DNA of 64,000 bases from Corynebacterium sp. (GTDB taxonomy: Bacteria; Actinomycetota; Actinomycetes; Mycobacteriales; Mycobacteriaceae): the NCBI GenBank assembly GCA_030527885.1, contig JAUMZY010000002.1, forward strand, positions 62,001 to 126,000, given 5' to 3'. A model generated the notes under the pieces. That model made no database searches, was not told where the DNA came from, and worked only from the letters and a program-made list of their open reading frames with translations. The stretch's first letter is position 1. Each line of letters opens with the position of its first letter. The position numbers and the translations under genes were made by a program. This document shows, one piece after another, positions 51,158-59,689 of the stretch.

Positions 51158-52600
51158 ATGAACCCTCATCAACAAGCCATCAGCAGCCTCACCATATTGC
51201 TGCGCCAAGCCATTGACGCCCTGGAACAAGGCGGCCCGGAACTCAAAGAACCCGCCGGCGAACTGCGGGAAATGGTCACCCGCCCACCCCGCGTGGCGGT
51301 CGTCGGCCGCCTCAAGGCGGGAAAATCCACCCTGGTCAATGCCCTGACGCAACACCTCATCGCGGCCACGGACTCCCTGGAATGCACCCTGGTGGTCAGC
51401 ATGTACCTGGACGGTGCGCCAGCCCGCGCCGAAGTGATCGGGCTGGACGGCCAAGCCACCCGGGAACCCCTCGGCAATGGGCCGCTGAGTAAACTCCCGC
51501 GCCCCTTGGACGAGATTGATTACGTGCGGCAATACTTACCCAACGCCAGTTTGCGGCAACTATCCCTCATTGACACCCCCGGTACCGCCACGTTAACCGT
51601 TGAAAATGAAGCCCGCACCCGGCGCATGCTCATGGACGGCGCCAAAGATACCCGGCGCGCCAGCTCGTGGGCGGATTGTGTGGTGTTTCTTTCGGATTCG
51701 GCGCCGCGGGATGATGAGCGCACGTTTTTGTCGCAATTGGGTATGACGCCGTTGACCACCATTGGGGTGTTGTCGCGGGCGGATTCCTTTGGGGCTGGTG
51801 CGTTTGGGCAGGTGGACCCGTTGATTTTCGCGGGGGAGCATGCGCATAAAATTGCGGAGCAAATGCGGTCGGTGGTGGAAACCGTGTTGCCGTTGTCGGG
51901 GTTGTTGGCGGAGTCGGCTTCGGTGGGGCGGATTACGGAAACGTTGGCGCGTAATTTGGGTTCGCTGGTTAATCTGACGCGGGATCAGGTGTTGGATTTC
52001 ATTGAGGTGGATGATCCAGGCAGTGTGGTGCGGGGCTTTACCCCGGCCATGCGGGATGAGTTGTTGGATGCGGTGGGGGAGTATGGCATTATGGCGGGCC
52101 GGTGGGTGGCGCACCAATCGGGGGCAACTGGGTTGTTGCGGTGGATGCGGGATGTGTCGGGGATTGATTCGTTAACGCGGGTGTTGACGGGGGATATTGC
52201 GTATTTTGCTGTGTTGCAGCGGGCGGTTCGGATGTTGGATTTCTTAGAAGATATGTCCAATAATTACAATGTTCGGGACCATGTGAGGTGGGTGCAGGAG
52301 GTTATTCTTTCCCAGCCAGGGATGCATTTTGTATTACTCTATCGAAGCTACCGGAATACTTACGCTTCGAACCCTAATTCGGTATTGCTGGATGCGTTAC
52401 GACGGGCCATCACCGCTACAAGTCCAGCTGAGGTTGCTGGGCTGCCGCCGACTGCTGATGCGCAAACGGTGCGTGCCAAACATGAAGAAGAACTCGGTAG
52501 ACTGCAAATGTTAGCTATGACGCCATTATCTGCTGCCGAAGATGAGGCACGGGAACGGTTAATCGTTGCGCATCAACATGCGCTGCGGTCATTAATGTAA
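51158..52600 (+). CDS. Dynamin-like GTPase, IniC-like
   Basis: 480 residues. P-loop GRLKAGKST (50-58), G3 DTPG (139-142) and a divergent G4 LSRAD (205-209). The helical part after the G domain has no long hydrophobic paddle, unlike its partner. Bacterial dynamins often work as unequal pairs, and iniA/iniC of Mycobacterium are likewise adjacent. The gene begins 4 bp after the first and ends 19 bp before the Hsp70-like gene, giving a tight three-gene operon. The codon choice changes within the gene: the 5' half is C-rich at third positions, the 3' half G/T-rich. Confidence 0.84.
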   Translation: MNPHQQAISSLTILLRQAIDALEQGGPELKEPAGELREMVTRPPRVAVVGRLKAGKSTLVNALTQHLIAATDSLECTLVVSMYLDGAPARAEVIGLDGQATREPLGNGPLSKLPRPLDEIDYVRQYLPNASLRQLSLIDTPGTATLTVENEARTRRMLMDGAKDTRRASSWADCVVFLSDSAPRDDERTFLSQLGMTPLTTIGVLSRADSFGAGAFGQVDPLIFAGEHAHKIAEQMRSVVETVLPLSGLLAESASVGRITETLARNLGSLVNLTRDQVLDFIEVDDPGSVVRGFTPAMRDELLDAVGEYGIMAGRWVAHQSGATGLLRWMRDVSGIDSLTRVLTGDIAYFAVLQRAVRMLDFLEDMSNNYNVRDHVRWVQEVILSQPGMHFVLLYRSYRNTYASNPNSVLLDALRRAITATSPAEVAGLPPTADAQTVRAKHEEELGRLQMLAMTPLSAAEDEARERLIVAHQHALRSLM

Positions 52601-52619
52601 ATGAACCTGCGAGGAGATC

Positions 52620-54596
52620 ATGAATAATCCCTGGCATTTGGCCATTGATTTCGGAACATCGAATTCGGCCGCAGCCCACACGGCACCCTTGAGCGGGTCG
52701 GTAGAGACTTTGCCGTTGTCGCACCGCAGTAATTTGGTTCCGTCGGCGGGTTATGTGAAGGAAGATGGCACCATTGTTTATGGTGATTCCGCGTTGTCCA
52801 TGGGGCGGCGTAATCCTTCTCGCATGGTGGTGTCACCCAAGCGTTATATTGGGCATGAGTTGGTGCAGTTGGCGGGTGAGGATGTTTCGCTAAAATCCCT
52901 CATTTCTGCTGTTTATCGTGGGGTTTTGGATAAAGGTCGGGCTCAGCATGCGGGGGAGCCACCAGAGACGATCACCATTACGCACCCGGAATCGTGGTCG
53001 GTTCATAACGTTGATACGCTCATTGCGGCGGCGTTGGATGTGGGCGTTCCGAAGGATGCGCTGCGCACTATTACGGAGCCTAGGGCTGCGGCGATGCATT
53101 ACGCGGCGAGGCAGAAAATACCGCCGGGTTCGCATGTGGCGGTGTTTGACTTTGGTGGTGGCACTTTGGATATTGCGGTGCTGCGGGCCGAACATAATGG
53201 CGATTTCAAGGTGATTGCGGCTAAGGGCGATAACAGTCTTGGCGGTCGGACCATTGATAACCTGCTGTATCGGTGGGTGATTGATCAGGTGGAAAAAGAC
53301 GACCCGGATTTGGCTGATGAATTGCGCATGGCGCAGGTGTCCATCATGCATTCCTTGGACCAGTCCATCCGGGAGGCGAAGGAAATGCTGTCGGATACGT
53401 CGTCCGCCACGATCACGGTGTCGACGCCGCACGGGGAGCAAGATTTCCTCATCACCCGGGATGAATTCAATGAGGTGATTCATGGGGTGGTGGCTCGGGC
53501 GGTGGAGTTGACGCAGTCGGCGTTGCGGCAGGCTGGGGTGGATGGGCATACGCCCATTTATATGACTGGTGGTTCTTCCCGGATTCCGTATGTGCAGAAT
53601 CGGCTGGGGGAGATTGGCATGGTCATGACCTTGGATGATCCTAAGACTGTGGTGGCTCGGGGTGCGTTGGAAGCCACCATGTTGGGGTTCACGGTTGGTT
53701 CTGGGAATGTGGTGGCCCCTAAACCGAATCGGCCTAATAATCCGTTTGGGGTGGGCCCGGGTACGGCGGCAGCAGCTGGTGTGATGCAGGGCGGGCAGCC
53801 GCAAACCCCACAACCGCCACAAACGCAGGTGCCGCAGGGCGTACCGCAAGGCATGAACCAGCAGCAGGTGCGCCAGCAGCGGCCCATGAACCAGCAGTTT
53901 GCCAACCAGCCGCAAGCCGTCGTCAGGCAACAACCACGGCAACCCATTGTGGCACCCCCGCCCCCGGTCATGAAGAAGAAAAACCGGACGCTCTGGACCA
54001 CCGGGAAGATCATCCTGGCAGTAATCTTCATCCCCAGTTTGATCATCACCCTTTTGATCCTCAACGCTATTTTTAAGGCTGCCGGCAGTTCATCATCCTC
54101 GGAATCAACGGTTACGACGGTTAATGCCACCGCCCCGGATTCCGCCATTCCACTGAAGGAACGCTACAGCACGGCCGACCAATTCCTGCCGACCAAACTG
54201 GTCAGCATGATGCAGGAATGCACCGGCGCGGCAGATGAATACAGTGATGATCTGACGGTTCCGGTGTACACCTGTGGTCTCACCAATGATGCTGACGTCC
54301 CACGGATGGACAGCAATGTGCCAACCAGCATGTATTGGATTCCAAGGGACAACGCCCAAACTGCCCGGGATGAATTGGAATCCGGCAAAGCAACCAAGGC
54401 GGATACTTCAGAGATCACCAAGATGCAGATTCAGGCATCGGGTCCGGAGATTGGTTCGGCCTTCCCGAAGTATGGTTCCGGGTTCGTGTACATTTACTAT
54501 CCGGATGATAAGTTCACGCTATATTTCAAGCTCTACGGCAAGCCCGGGGAGCAAGAAATTAAAGACTATCTGAAATATGTTGGTGTCATGATTTAA
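52620..54596 (+). CDS. Membrane-tethered Hsp70-type ATPase without peptide-binding domain (copy 1)
   Basis: 658 residues; GAGGAG lies 5 nt before the ATG. Residues 1-370 are an Hsp70/actin-fold ATPase: phosphate-1 DFGTSNS (10-16), phosphate-2 VFDFGGGTLD (175-184), adenosine motif TGGSSRIPYVQ (316-326). The beta-sandwich peptide-binding domain of DnaK is absent. Instead there is a Pro/Gln-rich linker (about 390-450), one membrane helix (463-485), and an external domain of about 170 residues with Cys534 and Cys552. The order implies a cytoplasmic ATPase joined to an outside domain. It is co-transcribed with the two dynamin-like GTPases. Confidence 0.86.
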   Translation: MNNPWHLAIDFGTSNSAAAHTAPLSGSVETLPLSHRSNLVPSAGYVKEDGTIVYGDSALSMGRRNPSRMVVSPKRYIGHELVQLAGEDVSLKSLISAVYRGVLDKGRAQHAGEPPETITITHPESWSVHNVDTLIAAALDVGVPKDALRTITEPRAAAMHYAARQKIPPGSHVAVFDFGGGTLDIAVLRAEHNGDFKVIAAKGDNSLGGRTIDNLLYRWVIDQVEKDDPDLADELRMAQVSIMHSLDQSIREAKEMLSDTSSATITVSTPHGEQDFLITRDEFNEVIHGVVARAVELTQSALRQAGVDGHTPIYMTGGSSRIPYVQNRLGEIGMVMTLDDPKTVVARGALEATMLGFTVGSGNVVAPKPNRPNNPFGVGPGTAAAAGVMQGGQPQTPQPPQTQVPQGVPQGMNQQQVRQQRPMNQQFANQPQAVVRQQPRQPIVAPPPPVMKKKNRTLWTTGKIILAVIFIPSLIITLLILNAIFKAAGSSSSSESTVTTVNATAPDSAIPLKERYSTADQFLPTKLVSMMQECTGAADEYSDDLTVPVYTCGLTNDADVPRMDSNVPTSMYWIPRDNAQTARDELESGKATKADTSEITKMQIQASGPEIGSAFPKYGSGFVYIYYPDDKFTLYFKLYGKPGEQEIKDYLKYVGVMI

Positions 54597-54639
54597 AAGT
54601 TCTACTACAAGCTAAAATTATTAGCGGCTTGTGGATCTA

Positions 54640-54688
54640 CCGGAAGCTACACCGAAAGCCACACCAATAACAGGCCACCAGCTTCCGG
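54640..54688 (+). terminator. Terminator after the first Hsp70-like gene
   Basis: CCGGAAGCT (54640-54648) pairs with AGCTTCCGG (54680-54688) around a 31-nt loop, followed by a seven-T run at 54694-54700. It separates the dynamin/Hsp70 operon from the sigma-factor operon. Confidence 0.72.
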
Positions 54689-54711
54689 GAACATTTTTTT
54701 AACAAGGATCA

Positions 54712-54749
54712 TTTCACCGTAGACGGGCGATGGCTCGTGACCGGTGAAA
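54712..54749 (+). promoter_or_regulatory. Hairpin ending in a perfect Shine-Dalgarno sequence
   Basis: TTTCACCG (54712-54719) pairs with CGGTGAAA (54742-54749). The last bases of the right arm are the first bases of AAAGGAGGTGAT (54747-54758), an exact anti-16S match just before ATG 54762. Pairing would partly cover the ribosome-binding site, so translation of the acidic protein and the coupled sigma factor could be controlled here. Confidence 0.45.
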
Positions 54750-54761
54750 GGAGGTGATATC

Positions 54762-55187
54762 ATGACACAGTTAGACGACGACAACAATAATTCGGTACTA
54801 CCGCCGCTAGAAAACTTATTTGGGGATGTAGCACTCGCGCCACCGGAATTAGATTCCATGCTGGATGTAGCGTTTGATCTCAACACGCTTGACCCAGGGG
54901 TAGACATCCCTAACGATGATATTGATCTCGGTGAGCTTGATGATTCGACTGGCACCATAGACGAAGACTTAAGCCTCATTACTCATGACGATGGGGACCA
55001 TGATCTAGACCATCCCGATGACCATCCGGATCTAGAGGATGACCTAGACACCCATGACGTATTTAATACCCATGCGGGGGACCCCAACCAGTATGATGAT
55101 CATAACTCAGATGTTTCGCTGGATCACGGCGGACTCTTTGATGAAGCATACAATGATGGGGACGACTTGCTGGGAGGGTTAACATGA
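54762..55187 (+). CDS. Small Asp/His-rich acidic protein, coupled to the sigma factor
   Basis: 141 residues from ATG 54762 (an upstream GTG is inside the ribosome-binding site). The N-terminal half is acidic with hydrophobic positions (LPPLENLFGDVALAPPELDSMLDVAFDL). The C-terminal half is dominated by Asp and His (DDGDHDLDHPDDHPDLEDD) and could bind metal. No signal peptide or membrane helix. Not recognised as a known family. It overlaps the sigma-factor start by 4 bp, so it is translationally coupled and is a candidate partner, possibly an anti-sigma factor, though no known anti-sigma motif such as HxxxCxxC is present. Confidence 0.75.
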   Translation: MTQLDDDNNNSVLPPLENLFGDVALAPPELDSMLDVAFDLNTLDPGVDIPNDDIDLGELDDSTGTIDEDLSLITHDDGDHDLDHPDDHPDLEDDLDTHDVFNTHAGDPNQYDDHNSDVSLDHGGLFDEAYNDGDDLLGGLT

Positions 55188-55726
55188 CATCCAATGAAAC
55201 CGAATTGGAACTCATCAGACTCGCCCAAGCAGGTGACCAGCGAGCCTTCACCAAACTCATCCAAGAAGCACACTCCCGCATGTGGGCGGTGTGCTTATCC
55301 ACTACCGGAAACCGCCACGACGCCGAAGATGCCCTCCAAAACGCTCTAACCAGCATCTGGCGCAACATCGGCAAATTCGAACCCCGTGCCAAGTTCTCTA
55401 CCTGGGCTTATCGCATTGCTTCTAATGCGGCGTTGCATGTCATTCGGTCGCGCAGGGATACGCTTGATGCGGAAGCTGGCATGACAGAGCCCGACAAGTA
55501 TTCGCTTGTCGACGAGCAAGTCACGGCGAGCATTGTGATTCGGCGGGCCCTACAAACTTTGAGCCCGGAATTTAAGGAAGCCATCATTCTGCGGGAATAC
55601 GCGGGGATGAATTATCAAGAAATTGCGGATCATCAAAAAGTGGGGGTGCAGACGGTCAAAAGCCGCCTTAATCGGGCTCGGACACGCCTTAGGGAAGCCC
55701 TAGAGGAAGCCGGCGTGAACCAATAA
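55184..55726 (+). CDS. ECF-type RNA polymerase sigma factor
   Basis: 180 residues. Region 2 is visible in CLSTTGNRHDAEDALQNALTSIWRNI and KFSTWAYRIASNAALHVIRSRR, and region 4 in LSPEFKEAIILREYAGMNYQEIADHQKVGVQTVKSRLNRARTRLREAL. This two-domain plan marks an extracytoplasmic-function sigma factor. Regions 1.1 and 3 are absent. The start overlaps the acidic gene (ATGA) and the second Hsp70-like gene follows after 88 bp. By position it should control this locus in response to an envelope signal; that is inference. Confidence 0.92.
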   Translation: MTSNETELELIRLAQAGDQRAFTKLIQEAHSRMWAVCLSTTGNRHDAEDALQNALTSIWRNIGKFEPRAKFSTWAYRIASNAALHVIRSRRDTLDAEAGMTEPDKYSLVDEQVTASIVIRRALQTLSPEFKEAIILREYAGMNYQEIADHQKVGVQTVKSRLNRARTRLREALEEAGVNQ

Positions 55727-55814
55727 GGGGCATTATCTTCTGCGCAATGGTTGTAGGTTTTAGTAAACTTTTGGATATATATTTTAGTCCTTAACCTATC
55801 GCCGTGAGGAGATT

Positions 55815-57614
55815 ATGAACAATTCATGGCATTTGGCCATTGATTTCGGCACGTCCAATTCCGCTGCGGCACATACTGCGCCGCTGAGTGGGCTGATCGA
55901 AACATTGCCACTATCCCACCGCAGCAACCTGGTGCCCTCGGCGGTATATGTACAGGAAGATGGCGCTATTTTCTATGGCGAGTCCGCCCTGTCCATGGGC
56001 CGGCACGACCCATCCCGCCTCATGGTGTCACCCAAACGCTACATTGGGCATGAACTAGTGCAGCTCGGCGGCACTGATGTGCCATTGGATTCAATCATCG
56101 CCGCGATTTTCCACGGGGTTGTGGAGAAAGGCTGCGCGCAGCACGCGGGGGAGCTGCCAGCCAGCATTACCCTCACGCATCCGGAATCCTGGTCGATTCA
56201 TAACATTGACACCCTCATTGCGGCCGCTTTGAAAATTGGGGCGCCCAAAGAAACCCTGCGCATCATTTCCGAGCCCAGAGCAGCAGCAATGTACTACGCG
56301 GCACAGCAACAAATACCATCAGGGGAGCACGTGGCCGTGTTCGACTTCGGTGGTGGCACCCTGGATATCGCGGTGCTGCGGGAGGAACGCAATGGTGACT
56401 TCAAAGTAGTTGCCGCTAAAGGCGATAACAGCCTCGGCGGCCGCACCATTGATAATTTGCTGTACCAGTGGGTTTTAGCACAGCTGGACCGGGACAATCC
56501 CGACTTCGCTAACGAGTTGCGTACCGCCGAAGTGTCGGTTTTACACCTGTTGGATCAATCTATCCGGGAAGCCAAAGAAATGCTGTCGGATACCTCTTCA
56601 GCACGCATCACCATTTCTACCCCGCAGGGTGAACATGATTTGTTGATCACCCGGGAGGAATTCAATGAGATCATCCGCGGCACAGTGGACCACGCGGTGG
56701 AACTCACCCGGTCGGTGCTGCAACAAGCCCGGGTGACGAACGAAACCCCGATTTATATGACCGGTGGTTCCTCCCGGATTCCGTACGTGCAGAACCGCCT
56801 GAGCGAAGTCGGGTCGGTCATGACCTTGGACGACCCCAAAACCGTGGTGTCCCGGGGTGCCTTGGCTGCCACCATGGCGGGTTTTACCGCAGGTTCAGCC
56901 GTGGTGGTGGCGCCGAAACCCGTCGAGGCGGGAAACCCGTTCGCCATGGCGTCGACAAGCGACACAAACAGCACAAGCAACAACAGTGCGCCGCCAGCCA
57001 CGCGGACGGAACCGAAACGAAAGCTCAGCAAACCCGTGATAGCGGCGGCAACAGTGCTGGCTGTGTTGCTCGTTGGCTATGGGGCTTATGCACTATTTTT
57101 CCAAAAGAGCACCGTGGTGCCAGTGAATACCACGGCGGAAGACGCCACCATTCCCCTGATCGAACGCTACAGCACAGCCGACCAATTCCTGCCGCAAAAA
57201 CTGGTGGACCTGATGGCCAAATGCGAAGGCAAAGCAGATGAATACAACGATGACATCACCGTGCCAGTCTATGACTGCACCATGACCAGCGAAGATGATG
57301 CACCTATTGGGAATACCAGTGGCATCACCATGTATTGGGTGCCCGGTGAGGATGCACAACAAGCACGTGATGAAGTTGAATCCGGCAAATCCACCCACGC
57401 GGAGCAGGAAAAAATCACCAAAATACTAATCCAGGAAGCCAAAGGAAAGAAACCAGAAGTAGGAATGACCCTCACAGAAAGCTCATCTGGTTTCGTATAC
57501 ATGTACTACCCGAAGGATGATTTCACCCTGTACTTTAAGCTCTCCAGTAATTTCGACGAACCCAAAGAAGAGCGGGTGCGAAACTACATGAAATACCTAG
57601 GCGTAATGGAATAG
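55815..57614 (+). CDS. Membrane-tethered Hsp70-type ATPase without peptide-binding domain (copy 2)
   Basis: 599 residues with GAGGAG before the ATG. The first 370 residues align without gaps to copy 1 (52620), including DFGTSNS, FDFGGGTLD and TGGSSRIPYVQ. The linker is shorter and Thr/Ser-rich (about 375-400). One membrane helix lies at 408-429, then the external domain with Cys470 and Cys488, the same 18-residue spacing as copy 1 (Cys534/Cys552), flanked by RYSTADQFLP and DEYNDDITVPVY. The pair arose by duplication and the linker diverged. The 88-bp gap after the sigma gene contains a possible promoter. Confidence 0.86.
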   Translation: MNNSWHLAIDFGTSNSAAAHTAPLSGLIETLPLSHRSNLVPSAVYVQEDGAIFYGESALSMGRHDPSRLMVSPKRYIGHELVQLGGTDVPLDSIIAAIFHGVVEKGCAQHAGELPASITLTHPESWSIHNIDTLIAAALKIGAPKETLRIISEPRAAAMYYAAQQQIPSGEHVAVFDFGGGTLDIAVLREERNGDFKVVAAKGDNSLGGRTIDNLLYQWVLAQLDRDNPDFANELRTAEVSVLHLLDQSIREAKEMLSDTSSARITISTPQGEHDLLITREEFNEIIRGTVDHAVELTRSVLQQARVTNETPIYMTGGSSRIPYVQNRLSEVGSVMTLDDPKTVVSRGALAATMAGFTAGSAVVVAPKPVEAGNPFAMASTSDTNSTSNNSAPPATRTEPKRKLSKPVIAAATVLAVLLVGYGAYALFFQKSTVVPVNTTAEDATIPLIERYSTADQFLPQKLVDLMAKCEGKADEYNDDITVPVYDCTMTSEDDAPIGNTSGITMYWVPGEDAQQARDEVESGKSTHAEQEKITKILIQEAKGKKPEVGMTLTESSSGFVYMYYPKDDFTLYFKLSSNFDEPKEERVRNYMKYLGVME

Positions 57615-57642
57615 CAATGAAATAACACCACACCACAAAGCA

Positions 57643-57676
57643 ACAGCCCCGCGCCGAAGACATCGGGCGGGGCTGT
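57643..57676. terminator. Hairpin between convergent Hsp70-like and lldD genes
   Basis: ACAGCCCCGC (57643-57652) pairs with GCGGGGCTGT (57667-57676). Strong T-runs are absent on both sides. A near copy of the gene-end motif (TGTCGAAAAG, 57718-57727) lies downstream of lldD. Confidence 0.6.
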
Positions 57677-57746
57677 GGCGTGTTACACGTCGGCATGTTA
57701 CATGTTGGTGGGTTATATGTCGAAAAGCTTCACAAGCTGGAACAAT

Positions 57747-59015
57747 CTAGCCCAAATCTAAGTGGGCATCCTTGTTCAAATCACGCGGCACCAACCGGGT
57801 GAGCTGCGTGACATGCTTCGGGGAAAGCTCCTCCACCGTCTCCACCTGTAACAGCTGCATGGTGCGGCGGATTTGTTCGGACAGGATTTCGATAACCCGA
57901 TCCACGCCAGCTTCGCCACCAGCCATGAGACCATACAGGTACGCGCGGCCAATGAAGGTGAACTTCGCACCCATAGCCATGGCAGCCACGATGTCGGCAC
58001 CGTGCATGATGCCGGTGTCCATGGTGACGTCCAGGTCCTTGCCCACTTCCCGAACCACCTCAGGCAGCAAGTGGAACGGCACTGGTGCGCGGTCGAGCTG
58101 CCGGCCACCATGGTTGGACAAAATGATGCCATCCACACCAAGATCAGCGAGCTTCTTGGAGTCCTCCAGGTTCTGCACACCCTTGACCACGAGCTTGCCG
58201 GGCCACATGGAACGAATTTCCTCCAGGTCAGAGAACTGGATGCTGGGGTCCATGGCGGAGTTCAACAATTCGCCCACGGTGCCGCCGGTGCTGGTCAGCG
58301 AAGCAAACGACAAGGTTGGGGTGGTGAGGAAGTCCACCCACCACCACGGCCGCGGAATGGCATTGACCACAGTGCCCAAAGAAATCTGCGGCGGAATGGA
58401 GAAACCATTGCGCTTATCCCGCAGGCGGGCACCGGCAATCGGAGTGTCCACGGTGAAGAACAACGTATCAAAGCCCGCCTCAGCAGCGCGCTTAACCAAC
58501 CCGTAGGAAATTTCGCGTTGCCGCATCACATACAGCTGGAAGAAATTCCGCCCATAAGGGTTAGCAGCTTTGACGTCTTCGATGGAGGTGGTGCCCAAGG
58601 TGGATAGGCAGAAGGGAATGCCTGCTTTACCTGCGGCAGCGGCACCGGCTAGTTCGCCTTCAGTCTGCATGAGTCGTGTGAAGCCAGTCGGGGCGATGCC
58701 GAAGGGGAGGGCAGAAGGGCCACCGAAAACTTCACAGCTGGTATCAACATTGGACACATCCGTGAGGATGGAGGGATGAAACTCCACGTCCTTAAACGCC
58801 TGCCGAGCGCGGTTCATGGAAATTTCGTCATCAGCGGCACCATCGGTGTAGTCAAAAGCCGCAGCAGGCGTCCGCCTCTTAGCGATTTTACGCAGGTCAT
58901 CAATGGTTTGAGCCTGAGACAGCCGGGCATGCTTGAGATTGAGGTCAAGTTTTTTGAACTTCAGGAGGTCAAAGATCTCAGCTGGATGTGGCAGCTGGCG
59001 CTTGACTTTAGCCAT
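57747..59015 (-). CDS. lldD: FMN-dependent L-lactate dehydrogenase (LldD family)
   Basis: 422 residues from ATG 59015 (MAKVKRQ) with AAGGG upstream; 12 codons before it are discarded. Alpha-hydroxy-acid oxidase features: [60 protein letters not shown] with the catalytic His/Arg, and [24 protein letters not shown]. It oxidises L-lactate to pyruvate, passing electrons to the quinone pool, and is membrane-associated. It stands alone; an inverted repeat at 59040 lies upstream. Confidence 0.92.
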   Translation of the reverse strand: MAKVKRQLPHPAEIFDLLKFKKLDLNLKHARLSQAQTIDDLRKIAKRRTPAAAFDYTDGAADDEISMNRARQAFKDVEFHPSILTDVSNVDTSCEVFGGPSALPFGIAPTGFTRLMQTEGELAGAAAAGKAGIPFCLSTLGTTSIEDVKAANPYGRNFFQLYVMRQREISYGLVKRAAEAGFDTLFFTVDTPIAGARLRDKRNGFSIPPQISLGTVVNAIPRPWWWVDFLTTPTLSFASLTSTGGTVGELLNSAMDPSIQFSDLEEIRSMWPGKLVVKGVQNLEDSKKLADLGVDGIILSNHGGRQLDRAPVPFHLLPEVVREVGKDLDVTMDTGIMHGADIVAAMAMGAKFTFIGRAYLYGLMAGGEAGVDRVIEILSEQIRRTMQLLQVETVEELSPKHVTQLTRLVPRDLNKDAHLDLG

Positions 59016-59039
59016 GAGTAATCCCTTCGTAATGTGAGG

Positions 59040-59063
59040 TGTGGAATGCATACATCTTCCACA
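59040..59063. promoter_or_regulatory. Inverted repeat upstream of lldD
   Basis: TGTGGAA (59040-59046) and TTCCACA (59057-59063) are perfect arms around 10 nt, 24 bp before the start codon. It could be the operator of a lactate-responsive GntR regulator such as LldR; no such gene is present in the window. Confidence 0.4.
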
Positions 59064-59222
59064 TTTTGTTTTACATATTTCAGGCTACCCTTGCCTTAGT
59101 GGTTTGGGAACTAAAAAAATCCACGGCGGCTGTGAACTGCGGTTTTACTCAAGTCATTTTGCTTTGCATAGCATCATGGTTGTCGTCAAGCGCGGGGGTG
59201 GTGCCTGTGGGGGCTTTTGTCG

Positions 59223-59232
59223 CTTTTCGACG
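59223..59232 (+). repeat. CTTTTCGACG motif
   Basis: Copy in the 290-bp gap between lldD and the arsR-like gene, within CGCTTTTCGACGCGG. No gene was found in this gap. Confidence 0.45.
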
Positions 59233-59305
59233 CGGCATCGCGCCGGGCATGGGGGTGCCTTGATGGGAGCCGGGCGAAGAACAGGGGAGTGGTGCGCCAG
59301 GCGAC

Positions 59306-59635
59306 TTACTGTGACAGTTCTAATTGCGCGCCGGTGAAGAGCGCATCAATGAGACCGGGGAAACGTTCGTTGAGTTCGGCCTTGCGGAAACTGACTATCC
59401 GATCGCGTCCCACGACAGCGGTGCTGGTGAGGCCGGCTTCCCGGAAGATTTTGAAATGGTGCGACACCGTGGATTTATGCAGATTGAGGTCGGCGGCGAT
59501 GTCGAGGCAATTGACTGTGCCGTCACTGACCAATTTGGTGAATATGTAGAGGCGGGTGGGTTCTGCGAGTGTGTGCAGGATTTGACTCAAAGAGATGTCG
59601 TTGGCATCTGGCTGGGGGAGAATTGCTGCTTCCAC
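59306..59635 (-). CDS. ArsR-family transcriptional regulator
   Basis: 109 residues with a winged helix-turn-helix: LSQILHTLAEPTRLYIFTKL, then CLDIAADLNLHKSTVSHHFKIFREAGL as recognition helix, and the wing STAVVGRDRIVSFR. The metal-binding ELCVCD motif of ArsR/SmtB is absent (only one cysteine), so it probably senses a non-metal ligand. It is divergent from an MFS exporter gene with 54 bp between, which makes that gene its likely target. Confidence 0.87.
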   Translation of the reverse strand: MEAAILPQPDANDISLSQILHTLAEPTRLYIFTKLVSDGTVNCLDIAADLNLHKSTVSHHFKIFREAGLTSTAVVGRDRIVSFRKAELNERFPGLIDALFTGAQLELSQ

Positions 59636-59689
59636 ACATGTCAGTGTAGCCGGTTGAAATAGTTTGATAATTATCCTACCGTTGGATGT

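Noticed and set aside
59082..59100. DtxR box upstream of lldD
   Set aside because: Match to the consensus was only about 11 of 19, too low to support.
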